A stretch of DNA of 64,000 nucleotides from Desmodus rotundus (Eukaryota; Chordata; Mammalia; Chiroptera; Phyllostomidae). The notes beneath the pieces were generated by a model. The model saw only the letters and a program-made list of their open reading frames with translations. It searched no databases and was not told the origin of the DNA. Shown in pieces: positions 1 to 9,834 of this stretch; within the stretch, counting starts at the first letter, position 1, and each line of letters starts with the position of its first letter. The stretch spans positions 133,113,318-133,177,317 of the forward strand of contig NC_071392.1 of NCBI RefSeq assembly GCF_022682495.2. The letters are read 5' to 3'. The position numbers and the translations under genes were made by a program.

Positions 1-406
1 CTCTCCAATGTAATGTCCTATGATGCTGGGTGTTTCTCCCGCTGCCACAATCCCCACAGATATTTTCCACAGGCTGTGGTTTTGAGTCTTTAGTTTCTTG
101 CGCTGAAACCCAGGGTTAGCGGACCCTCTCTGCTCCCCTGCTTTCCCCCAAGCTTGTCTGCGTGACAATGTGAGATTGTCAGTGTGGTCCGCCAACCAGT
201 GCCTTGCCACATTCTCTCCGCCCCGCTGCCCGTTTCCACCCCTCCTACCATCTGGTTGACTGTTTTTTCAACTCCTTGGTTATTGGACTTCTATGCAAAT
301 GTTTTTCTGGCAGTTCTGGTTGTTCTTTGTTTTTAAATTGGTTGTTTCCCCTCTTTCGGTTGTGTGAGGAAGTGAAGCATTTCTACCTACACCTTCATCT
401 TGGCTC
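1..406 (-). mobile_element. 5' end of an L1/HAL1-type element (5' UTR), running off the left edge
   Basis: Read on the minus strand, this stretch starts near 406 with an AAGATG-A-AGGTGTAGGTAG head and continues with a purine-rich leader. It resembles the 5' leader of the HAL1-like element at 17569-19497 (shared blocks around ACAACC, AACAACCAGAACTG and AACCAAGGAG). It is therefore the first 400 bp of an L1-lineage element whose body lies left of the window. It abuts an older L1 ORF2 fragment in the same orientation. Whether the body is L1 (with ORF2) or HAL1 (without) cannot be told here. Confidence 0.6.
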
Positions 407-410
407 CAAT

Positions 411-1745
411 CAGCTTAATGTTAATTGTTCCTATCCATAAACACGGTATTTGCTTCCACTTATTTGTATCTTCTTCAATTTCTTTCTTCAGTATCTTATA
501 ATTTTCCAAGTACAGGTCTTTTACATATTTGGTTAAGCTTATTCCTAGATATTTTATTTTTTGATGAAATTGTAGTTTCTCTTTCTGATATAGGTCATTA
601 TGGGTGTATAAAATTGCAACCACATTTCTGGATATTTACTTTATATCCTGCTACTTTACTGAATTCATTTATCAGTTCAAATAGTTTTCTGGTGGAATCT
701 TTAGGGTTCTCTACATACAATTTTATTTGTTCTGCAAAGTGAAAGTTTTCATTTCTTCAATCCTATTTAGATGCCTTTATTTCTTCTTCTTGTCTGACTG
801 CTATGGTTAGGACTTCCAGTACTAGGTTGAATAAGAGTGGTGAAAGTGGACATCCCTGTCTTATTTCCAAACTTAAGGAAAACACTTTTAGTATGATTTT
901 GGCTGTGGGTCTGTCATATGTGGTCTTCACTGCATTGAGGTGTGTCCCCTCTATTCCCACTTTGCAGAGAGTTTTTAATAATAATCGGGTGCTGGATGTT
1001 ATCAAATGCCTTTTCTGCATTTATTGATGATAATGTGAGTTTTACCTGTCAATTTGTTTATGTGGTGTTTTACGTTTATTGATTTGCAGATATTGTACCA
1101 ACCTTGCATCCTCAGAATAAATCTGGCTTGGTCTTGGTGTATGATATTTTTTTAATGTATTGCTGGATCCGGTTTGCAGTATTTTGTTTAGTATTTTTGC
1201 ACTTACGTTCCTGAGGGACATTGGCCTATAATTTTCTTTCTTTGTAGTGTCTTTATCTGGTTTTGGAAATCAGGATAATGCTGACTTCATAAAATAAACT
1301 CTAGAGTCTTCCCTCCTGTTGATGTGTTTGGAACAGTTTAAGAAGGATAGGTGTTAGCTTTTCATTGAATGTTTGGTAAAATGCACCTGTGAAGCCATCT
1401 GATCCAGGACTTTTGATTGTTAGGAATTGTGTGACTACTACTTTGATTTCATTAGTTGTATTCAGTCTATTCAGATTTTCTGATTCTTCCTGGTTGAGTT
1501 TTGGAAGACAGTATGTTTCTAGGAATTTATTCATATTATTCAGATTGTCCAATTTGTTGGCATATGGGTGTTGGTAATATTTTCTTATAATCTTCTGTAT
1601 TTCTGTGGTGTCAGTTGTTACTTCTCTTTCATTTCTGATTTCATTTATTTGGATCCTCTTTTTTCTTGATGGGTCTGATTAAAGATTTGTCAATCTTATG
1701 TATCTTTTCAAAGAACCCACTCTTGGCTTCATTGATCTTTTGTAT
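411..1745 (-). mobile_element. Old LINE-1 fragment, ORF2 reverse-transcriptase region
   Basis: Minus-strand translation in several broken frames gives L1 ORF2 pieces: LNQEESENLNR and SPGSDGFTGAFYQTF (1301-1552), [18 protein letters not shown] (763-1020), and KYLGISLTKYVKDLY with EEDTNKWKQIPCLWIG (387-623). Order and orientation are those of the RT domain of a single L1. Stops and frameshifts separate the pieces, so it encodes nothing. It is clearly more diverged than the L1 copies at 8482 and 56790 and belongs to an older subfamily. Both ends are truncated. Confidence 0.85.
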
Positions 1746-2283
1746 ATATATTTTTAAATGGTATTTCATTCAAGCTGGAGCAAGAGGGGTTCCTTGGCTT
1801 TCCTTTTTCACCTTCTCTTTTATTTATAAAATGGATTGAGCAACAGAATGTACAGGGATTGGGGATTCAATGAGGCAGTTCATGCACTGTGCTGGGACCC
1901 CATGACAGAGTAAGGGCTCAATACATGGCAGGTATATTTTTTTCTGGTGTTTTATGTTTTTCCTCATAATTACAGAAAAATTATACTCTAAATACAGAGA
2001 AAAGAATATAAGCCTTCAAATCCTTCTTCTCTTGTCATCAATTTCTATCTCTCTCCTGCACTACACAGAAGAATAAGGTAGCAGGCTACATATATAGATA
2101 TGTATATCTGTACATCTCCATTCTAAGATACTATCAAATTATTAACAGCTTTTCCAAGAAAGGGGTAAAGGTGGAGGAACCACATTACCTTAAATATACA
2201 TTTATAGATTTAAGAAAAATTAAAATTTGAAAAACAGACCTTAGAATCAAAAAGAGATCAAAAAATGAATTGGAATTTACATA
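1746..2283. other. Intronic sequence, no gene seen
   Basis: AT-rich sequence between an old L1 fragment and the mariner-derived element. No exon-like block flanked by splice signals and no clear repeat family is recognised. Confidence 0.5.
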
Positions 2284-2839
2284 CTGGGTTAGCCAAAAAG
2301 TTCATTTAATTTTTTTGTGTACAATGGTTCTAGTGGTGCTTAGTTTCCTTTAACTTCATTTGCAACAATTTGGTTAGACTGTATTGTGACAGCTGTCACA
2401 TCAGTGTGCATTTAAAAAAAACTTATCAAAACTGGTAAATTTCTGTGCAGCCATTTTAATATTGAAGACGAAAGAAGATACTCAACATTTCAGTGTATTA
2501 TGTTTTATTATTTCAAGAAAGGTAAAAACACAACTGAAATGCAAGAAAAGATTTGTGCAGTGTACGGAGAAGGTGTTGTGATTGATCAAAAGTGTCAAAA
2601 GTGGTTTGCAAAGTTTCTTGGTACTACTGACATTTCCAACAAATAATTTTTTGCTGTGGTTGGGGCTATCTTATGCTTTGGAAGATGTTTAGCAGCACCC
2701 CTGGCCTCCACCCACTAGAAGCCAATAGCGGCAGATAGCCAACATACTCAAACTATCCAAATCAATAGTTACTGGTGAAAATGAAAAATGTGTCTTTTAC
2801 TTTATGGAAAAAACTAAATGGACTTTTTGGCCAATCCAA
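2284..2839 (+). mobile_element. Mariner-derived non-autonomous element with internal foreign segment
   Basis: Terminal inverted repeats are visible: the left end has GGGTTAGCCAAAAAGTTCATTTA and the right end has its imperfect complement ending GGCCAATCCAA. A TA dinucleotide (2282-2283) precedes the left end. Between 2460 and 2630 the sequence is a decayed mariner transposase N-terminus; reading across frames gives YYFKKGK-like and KKICAVYGEG-like helix-turn-helix pieces. Catalytic DDD regions are absent. The middle (about 2645-2740) is a MER5A-like block, so the element is an internally deleted and substituted mariner. It cannot encode a transposase. Confidence 0.75.
2645..2740 (-). mobile_element. 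MER5A-like hAT-Charlie fragment inside the mariner element
   Basis: The GATGTTTAGCAGCAcCCCTGG / CCACCCACTAGAaGCCA blocks are diagnostic of the reverse complement of MER5A, an ancient mammalian hAT-Charlie derivative. Its position inside mariner terminal repeats is unexpected because MER5A is normally the older element. Confidence 0.6.
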
Positions 2840-2979
2840 TGGATATACAATTGATATCCAACTTTCTTCACTTGAATGTGAATATTTCTCCATGGCTTTG
2901 GGAGACAGGGGAGTGTCCTCCACACCACCATTGTGAAAAAGCCCAGACATGGGGCCAGGGTGTTTTGGGTTTTACCCTG

Positions 2980-3110
2980 ACAAGCTCTATCACTCCCAAT
3001 AAGCTCATTTTCCTCATCTATGAAGTAGACTTGACAATAATCCTTCTCCTCATAGGATAGTTCTAACGATTAAATACAATGACAAAAGTAAGGGGCTGGC
3101 TCCTTACTCA
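2980..3110 (+). repeat. MIR SINE remnant
   Basis: TCCTCATCTATGAAGTAGAC followed by CTCATAGGATAGTTCTAACGATTAAAT matches the central and 3' parts of the MIR core with substitutions. Confidence 0.5.
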
Positions 3111-5482
3111 GGCCAGTGGGAGCACTCCTAAGTGCTATCTTGGTTTGGTCAATTTTCCATTCCTCTCCACAGGGATCAGCAGCAAGCATTTTTGCAACTG
3201 TCATGATATAACCAGCAATGCCAAGTGTTGATGAGGAGGGAAGGAAGAGGACAGGGTGGCAGAGGAAGGTGGTCAGAGGGTACACTTAGGGAGCAGGAGG
3301 CATTGAGTTTGGCCAGGAAGAGGGCTGGGTGAGGAGGGCTGCTATGAAATCTGGCTGCCAAAGAAGACAGCGGCTAGACCAGAGGGCTAGATGCTGAGCC
3401 ACGGGCAGGGGAACACCACTGGCATTACTCTGTGAGCTGAAACACAAAGGATAGCACAGGGGTTTGTTAATGGCCTAGTGATGACTGTAACAGCATCAGC
3501 TGCAATGGCTGTTATTATTGTAGCAGACTGGAGAGAAGGGCAGGCAAGAGCCTGAATGTTGATGATACACGGAGAGTTCAGGATTTGAACTTTGGCTTGG
3601 CCAGACTCTAGAGCCTGGAACAAGTTCTTTAACTCTCCTGCACCTCAGTTCCTCCATTGTAAAATGAGACAATAAATTAGCAACTGAGAACTTCCATGTG
3701 CCCTCAGCAGGGGTTGGGGACTCACTGGTTCCAGAGGTGTACTATCAGCAATGCTAATTATCACCATTTCTAAGCCGGAGTCAGGAAAGGACCCAGCAGG
3801 ATTTGAGCTGCAGGTTAAGAAGGGTCCTAACAGGACAAATAAAAGTTGAGTTTTGTCTTTCATGTCACACAGATCAGCAATCACTACTGCTTCCATCATT
3901 TATGCCTGCATGGCCATGGGATCATGAGCTGATTTGTCTGGGCCTTATTTTCCTCTGGCATGACACAGGGATTGTAACATCTACCTTGCAGAGCTGTCAT
4001 GAAGGTTAACAAAAGAATTTAGAAATTTTATCATGAATCTGGCCCAGTGTGAGTGCCCAGTAAATGGCAGTTCTTCTTTTCGTTACCAAACCAAAGGAAG
4101 AAAGATGTCTTGAGAGTACCCAAGGCCCAGTTGGACCATGAACACTCAGGGTCACTAACCAGGGCTATCAGGTTTCTCTTAGTCCTAAAAGGCCAGAGTA
4201 CAAACTCTCACTTTCTTGTCTCTCCCACAGGCTGGTGACAGTGTCCTGCTTGCCAATGGAGCTACCCAGCCACCAGAGGAACCCAATTTAGCCACTGAAC
4301 TTGGTATAGAAACACTCAGCCTATGGATGATCGGGTTGCAGACATCAGTGGGGAAGCAACCACTGATGGTCTCACCTGAGAACCTCACAGAACTTTCAAT
4401 ATGGCTCTCAGAAAAACAATTTTTGAATTAAAAAAACCTCTCAGTAACATAGGGAAAAATAAAAATGGGGCTAATTCAAACAAAAACTGTTCGAAAATCT
4501 AGAATACAGCTTAATGTTCAATGTACATCATGAGTTGGTAATACCTTCAAAGTGACACCTATCACATTGATGGCCTCTTTCAGCAGAGGATGCCTTGTAC
4601 ACTGTGCAAGCTCTTCACATATCCAGACTCCGAGGGAACAAATGGCAATGCATCTTTTGAAAAAGAAAAAGGAGAAAGACTCTCATGAAATTTAATGTTT
4701 AATTCCTGTATCAAATTTTCTTGTCATTTTCAAATGACAAAAATATTTTTTTAAGTAGCAAAAATTACAGTTACACTAATAGAATGTCTTCTTAAGAAAC
4801 AAAGATAAGGTACCCTCAACAGACCAGTTTCAGGACAAATAGAAATATTGATAATGGTTAGTAATTCGATATTTAATTAAATAAACGGTTGATTTTCTGT
4901 TAATGTAACAGCCCACATAGCACTTATTTTCACTGAAAGTAATTTATTACATTTTACTGCTTCAAGATATTTTTGAAGAAGAAAAAAGTGAATCTTAGAA
5001 AAATTTAGAAGCTGAATTTGTAATTGTTTTCCTTACAGTAAAATATACAACACCAACCACAAATCCAAGACAAATTCTATATTTTGTTGTGAAGAATATT
5101 TCAATAAAACTTTCAAAATAAGTTTCACTATTATTTCCTTTAAACAATGTGTTAAGACAAAATAGTTTTTAAGTTACACAGTCCTTTACAAGTTACCTTT
5201 AATCAATTTTAAATGGTAACTCTCTTTGGAATTGATACACTCCACTATCTTTTGCAATAATCAAAAAATCATATTCTTGTTATTTTTTCTTCTGAAAGCC
5301 TATATGTACATTAAAAATATTTGCTCCCAAAACTACTTACTTTCAGAACAAAAAGGGGATTCCAACCACTATTTGGAAACAGACCTTAGCTATACAATGT
5401 ATCTGTTGTTCTTTGTAAAAAGAGGTCACACTGAGAGCCAGTCAAACTGGACATACTGCTCTGCTCTCCATATTGAACATTC
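3111..5482. other. Intronic sequence with MIR fragments, no gene
   Basis: Contains two further MIR-like pieces (about 3580-3675 and 3915-4075, both plus, with CCTCAGTTCCTCCATTGTAAAATGAG and a CAGAGCTGTCATGAAGGTTAA core). At 4204-4230 a pyrimidine tract plus CCCACAG precedes an open plus-strand stretch to 4431, but its translation matches nothing I know. The rest is AT-rich intron. Confidence 0.5.
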
Positions 5483-5488
5483 CTTTGT
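5483..5488. repeat. Target-site duplication, left (ctttgt)
   Basis: Six-base direct repeat matching 6316-6321, flanking the solo LTR. A 6-bp duplication is the usual footprint of class II (beta-like) retroviral integrases. Confidence 0.85.
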
Positions 5489-6315
5489 TGTTGGGAATGA
5501 CCCTGCCTGGTTTCAGAAGCTGTAAACCCCCATGGCTAAGGCTGACTGAGAGACCTTGGGACCCTAAGCCACTAAGGAGACAAAGCTTATCTCCCTGACA
5601 GGAGCACTGCCTCTGCCTAACTTACTTCACCTTGCTTGGCCCCCAGTGCTTGACCAGTCAGCCAATGACAGGTAAGATTCCTCAAGGGAGGGATGACCTA
5701 AGACAGGCTTGGTCACAAAGAGGCCCTCAGGGAAAGACTTGGGGGGGCTATAGAAAAAGGGGGTGATGGACCCTTGCCCCTGGGCTTTGACACAGCCTGA
5801 GTCCTCATTCTGTCTGCAAGAAGTCTCCTAATCTCTCGGCTGTCTCACATCCCCTGCTCCATTTAAGCCTGAAACAATGCAAGAGGTGGGTGTGGCCCTG
5901 TGCTGGAAAGGGCGGATTCCCTGGGGTGATCAGTCCTAAGAAAGAATGCATAAAATCCTGTGAAACTTACTTTGCTAATATCCTAAATTTAAATGATAAA
6001 GATCCAAGCACAAAATGAGTTTGTTCCCCTAAGTTTTATAGCCCTTTAGCTATCTGACCCTGACTCTAAATAAGCCCTCATAGTTCTCTGAGTGTTATCA
6101 ATTGTTTGATCATTACTGCCTGACAATTATTGAGCTTTACTATAAGCCCTGTATTCCTATGCAAATTAAACCCAATAAAAGCCTACTGAGGAAAAGGCTC
6201 CCGGCTCTTCTCCTTTGGGAGATCAGCCACCTTTCCTCCCCAAGCAGATCTTGTCTTGGTAGACTTATTTTCATCCATGGCAGATGGGGGGCTCTGCGAG
6301 CAAACCTCCCCAACA
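5489..6315 (+). mobile_element. Solo LTR of a class II (beta-like) endogenous retrovirus
   Basis: An 827-bp unit starting TGTTGGGAATGA and ending CCCCAACA (TG...CA ends), with a 6-bp direct repeat on both sides. It is the same family as the LTR at 61572: shared blocks include the CCTGCCTGGTTTCAGA head, GTCCTCATTCTGTCTGCAAG (around 5800), and a 3' part with AATAAA at 6174-6179 followed by a CTTTCCTCCCCAAGCAGATC block. No internal retroviral sequence is left, as expected after recombination between two LTRs. Polyadenylation signal orientation places it on the plus strand, antisense to RALGAPA2. No protein is encoded. Confidence 0.88.
6174..6179 (+). promoter_or_regulatory. LTR polyadenylation signal AATAAA
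   Basis: AATAAA inside the solo LTR, at the same relative place as the AATAAA at 62240-62245 in the sister LTR. Confidence 0.7.
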
Positions 6316-6321
6316 CTTTGT
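6316..6321. repeat. Target-site duplication, right (ctttgt)
   Basis: Exact copy of 5483-5488. Confidence 0.85.
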
Positions 6322-8464
6322 ATTCAGTGTAATTCCACAATTAAAATCATTGAGTTTTTTAAACCCCCATGTTTCACTGGATTCTCTCCTCTTCAAATAA
6401 GGATAAACTAAGTGTATCAGAACAAACATATTAAAATCCTTTGAAGACTGTATCACCTTCTACCAAAATTCATTCAGAAAAGCAGTTCAACTCAGTTTAC
6501 AAGTTGTGCCAGGTCTTTTTTAGTTTCTCCAACACCAGCATTATTCAGGAATTCCACACGATTCTAACCCTTGATGTTCCTGTCTCTTCTCTTGCCTAAT
6601 TCCTATGCTTATTCTCATCTAGAAACTGTACTTTGCATTCTTAGTTTGCATATACTCTACATTCCTGTGTATTCTATACCTTTTCAAAAAGTCTCTTTAT
6701 TTTCCTGCAGCTTAACCCAGACTCTGTTTAACCCACTAAAATCTACACAACTTGGAATTATATCAAAAATTCCATTTTTACTTTTTTAAGAGCCTCACTT
6801 TCTTTGTGTGCATGTGTGTATGTAAATGAGTGTGTATATGAAAATATGTACTTTTCTTACAACCCATTAACCTATTTGTTAAATATAATTTAAGAGCAAA
6901 GATCTCTCATTTGTAGGAATACGTGCATTTCTCCATTAACTACTAGGTTTGCACTATGGAGAACATTTGTGACCCATAAAAGGGTTTTATAATCTAAACT
7001 ACTCTGACTTGCTTTGAGTTTTAAGCCATACGAGCTTATAAGAGCTCTCCCATGCTATTTTCTTTCTTTGAAATTTATCATTTAACATTCCCATTTAGCA
7101 TCTTCCAATTCCAATACTCTTAATTATTCCTCACGCCTAGGCATTCCTGCCAATTAAGATTCTCTGCATCCCAAGTATGTCCTTTGTGATCCCAAATCAG
7201 TTTTATGTATCAAGACTCTTTTTTAGCTATTGGCAAAACTACCTTCACTCTCATGCTGTCTTCCAACACAGTCTCCTCTTTGCTACTATGCCATCTCATG
7301 CTACTCCAATTTATAAAACAAAACTTATTTTTCTTAATTTTTCTAAATTATCACTTATAATTATCCTATATTCTCTAAATTGTCTCAATTTATTTGCATC
7401 TTGATCATATTTCAGTCTGCTTGCTTATCTATACTTACATGCCCTTAATTTCATAATCTGATTCCTTTCATATGCAACTAAGAGGGACTGTCTCATACAC
7501 ATCACTTTCTACACCAAAGAAAAGGGGATTGAAGAAAAAGTACTGACAACTTGTTGAAGGGCTAAATGTGGTGGCTATAGAAGAAGGAGAAATCAAGGAT
7601 ATTCCCTAAACTTCTGGGTTAAAAGTCTAGTTAGATGGTGTCATGTACTAAGATGAACTCTGAGAGACAGCAGACTCACTGGTTCAATTATGGTTGTGTT
7701 AAGTTTGGATATGTTAAGACATCCAAGCTAATATATCAAGTAAGCAGTTTGATATATATACCTGAATACATAAGGGGTTCACAGAAGGGACTAGGTAAAT
7801 AAATTCAGATCATCAGCAGGTAAGTGGCATTTAAAGTATGGTTAGAATGAATAAGAGTGCCTAGAAAGTCATGGAGGGCCAGTCCTAAGCCTCGAGTGAC
7901 TCAAACACTCAGAGGTTAGGTACAGGAGGGAGATAGGAAAGAAGTAGGTGCAGTGACGTAGAACCAAATCAGATGTTTTAAGAACTGGCAATGCTCAGGA
8001 AGAGGGCAGAGACAGACTAACTTCAGAATTAGTAAGGTTAATGTGTATAGTAAAATTTCTAAGGTAACCTTTAAGAGAACTGAAAAAGTGCCTATGACTT
8101 CTAAAAAAAATAGAGATAGTAAGTAGAAAGTAGGAAAAATAATCTGAAAGAAAAAGAAAGGAAAGAAGAAAGGATGAATAGAAGGAAGGGGGAAAGGGAG
8201 GAAGAAAGAATGAAAAGGAGAGGAAAAAAATGAAGGCAAAAGAAAGGAGAAAATGAAATATTGTGAAGAACCAATAACAGAGTATAAAATGAAAGAAATA
8301 CATCTACATATATCAGTAATTGCAATGCATGTAAATGGACTAATCCTTAAGTTAGAAAATAAAGATTAGACAGAATGAACATATAAAATGAAGTATGTAT
8401 AGTTTTTTGAAAAAAAAGAGAAGAGTATATAAAGGTTAAATTTATAAGGATAGAAATATTATTT
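6322..8464. other. Intronic sequence, no gene; purine tract near its end
   Basis: AT-rich intron without recognised exons. From about 8100 to 8260 the plus strand is almost entirely A and G (GAAA/GGAA runs). The minus-strand frames there that read as Phe/Ser/Leu-rich are artefacts of this tract. Confidence 0.6.
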
Positions 8465-8481
8465 AAAAATAGCTGAGTCAG
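8465..8481. repeat. 17-bp target-site duplication, left
   Basis: aaaaatagctgagtcag, repeated exactly at 13919-13935 after the poly(A) tail. A perfect long TSD indicates target-primed reverse transcription and a recent insertion. Confidence 0.93.
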
Positions 8482-8855
8482 GGAATTGGAAGATGGCGGC
8501 AACATAGGTGGGAGCGGAATCCACTTCCCCTCAGCGCCAGGGAAATACCTAGCTGATCAGAGGAGCAGAGCGAACAGCCAACAGTACTCCAGCATATACG
8601 AACATTAGAGACCAAAGATAGAGGACATTGAAAGATCTGACGGTGTGACAACAAAACCTGGAGTGCTGAAAAGACTAGAGTTAGACCGTGTTAAACACAT
8701 AAACGTCAGCTCAAGACCAGTGAGCACAGGAGAGTAAGGAGACAGCACCACCGAATCCCATTGGCATTCTACCATAGAAGTTCATATCATAAACCCAGGG
8801 ATTCAGAACAAAGCAATTTAAGAAGCAGAGGCCAACAAGAAGAGCCTCACAAACA
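8482..8855 (+). promoter_or_regulatory. L1 5' UTR / internal promoter region (short form)
   Basis: 374 bp from the element's 5' end to the ORF1 ATG. L1 5' UTRs normally contain an internal RNA polymerase II promoter. Against the copy at 56790-58703, this one matches the first 160 bases, then lacks the equivalent of 56949-58063, matches about 45 bases, lacks a second block of about 445 bases, and matches again up to ORF1. The first missing block has intron-like ends. The loss may have removed promoter sequence. Confidence 0.8.
8490..8500 (+). promoter_or_regulatory. YY1-like motif at the L1 5' end
   Basis: AAGATGGCGGC, eight bases inside the element. In human L1 a YY1 site at this place positions transcription start; the same motif is at 56797-56807 in the other copy. 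Confidence 0.7.
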
Positions 8856-9788
8856 ATGGGAAGACAAAGAAACAATTCCCAAATGAAAGGAAAGGAGGAA
8901 GTCTCAGAAAGAATACTAACCGAAAAAGAGGCAAGTCAACTATCAGATACTGAGTTCAAAGCAATGGTCATCAGGAAGCTCACTGAGCTCTCTGAGCTCA
9001 AAGAGAACTACCAGAAACTACAAGGAAACTACAATGAACTCACTGCAAACTATATCAACATGAAAAAGGAAATAGAAAATATCAACAAGAGCCAAGAGGA
9101 AATGAAGAATACAATTTCTGAATTGAAGAACACAGTAGAAGGAATTAAAAGCAGACTTGATGAAGCAGAGGATCGGATCAGCGAGCTGGAGGATAAAGTA
9201 GAAAAAAACACCCAGAAGGAGCAAGAAAAGGAAAAGAGGCTCAGAAAGAATGAAGAGGCAATAAGGGAAATGCAGGACAACATGAAACGTAACAATATCC
9301 GTATAATAGGAATACCAGAAGGAGAAGAAGAAGAGCAAGGGATAGAAAACCTGTTTGAAAAAGTAATGATGGAAAATTTCCCTAATCTGAGGAGAGAAAA
9401 AGTCACCCAAATCCAGGAATCACAGAGAGTCCCAAACAAGAGGAACCCAAAGAGACCCACTGCAAGACACATCATAATTAAAATGGCAAATTTCCAAGAC
9501 AAAGAGAGGATCTTAAAGGCAGCAAGGGAGAAAAAGGAAGTAACATACAAGGGAGCCCCAATAAGGTTAGCAACTGACTTCTCAATGGAAACGCTCCAAG
9601 CCAGAAGAGAATGGCAAAAAATATTCCAAGTAATGAGAACCAGAGGCCTCCAACCAAGACTACTTTACCCAGCAAGGCTCTCAATCAAGATAGAAGACCA
9701 AATAAAGAGCTTCCCAGACAAAAGAAGTCTAAAAGAATACAGCTCCACCAAAACAGCTCTGCAAGAGATGCTAAAGGGACTGCTTTAA
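8856..9788 (+). CDS. LINE-1 ORF1p, RNA-binding nucleic acid chaperone
   Basis: 310 residues, somewhat shorter than human ORF1p (338). ORF1p trimerises, coats L1 RNA and forms the cytoplasmic ribonucleoprotein needed for retrotransposition. Visible layout: a short basic N-terminus; a long coiled coil at roughly 35-140 with heptads in the ENINKSQEEMKNTISELK and SRLDEAEDRISELEDKVE stretches; an RRM from about 146 (NNIRIIGIPEGE) containing RHIIIKMANFQDKERIL; and a C-terminal domain with ARREWQKIFQVM and QPRLLYPARLSI. The start fits: the same MGRQRNN start is used by the copy at 58704. No stop or frameshift interrupts it. ORF2 follows after 46 bp. The length difference from human lies mainly in the coiled coil, a part known to vary among mammals. 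Confidence 0.96.
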   Translation: MGRQRNNSQMKGKEEVSERILTEKEASQLSDTEFKAMVIRKLTELSELKENYQKLQGNYNELTANYINMKKEIENINKSQEEMKNTISELKNTVEGIKSRLDEAEDRISELEDKVEKNTQKEQEKEKRLRKNEEAIREMQDNMKRNNIRIIGIPEGEEEEQGIENLFEKVMMENFPNLRREKVTQIQESQRVPNKRNPKRPTARHIIIKMANFQDKERILKAAREKKEVTYKGAPIRLATDFSMETLQARREWQKIFQVMRTRGLQPRLLYPARLSIKIEDQIKSFPDKRSLKEYSSTKTALQEMLKGLL

Positions 9789-9834
9789 GGAAAGGAAGGA
9801 AAAGAGAAAGACAGAGGAACACAGGTAGGAAATA

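Noticed and set aside
4204..4431. Plus-strand exon-like block with a pyrimidine tract and CCCACAG
   Set aside because: The translation matches no family known to me, there is no partner exon, and it would be antisense to RALGAPA2.
8101..8325. Phe/Ser/Pro-rich minus-strand frames (up to 107 codons), resembling membrane proteins
   Set aside because: Produced by the purine-only tract on the plus strand.
9018..9550. Minus-strand open frames of 130 and 166 codons opposite L1 ORF1
   Set aside because: Shadows of ORF1: A-rich coding text gives Phe/Leu/Ser-rich antisense frames. The same shadows recur opposite the copy at 58857-59302.
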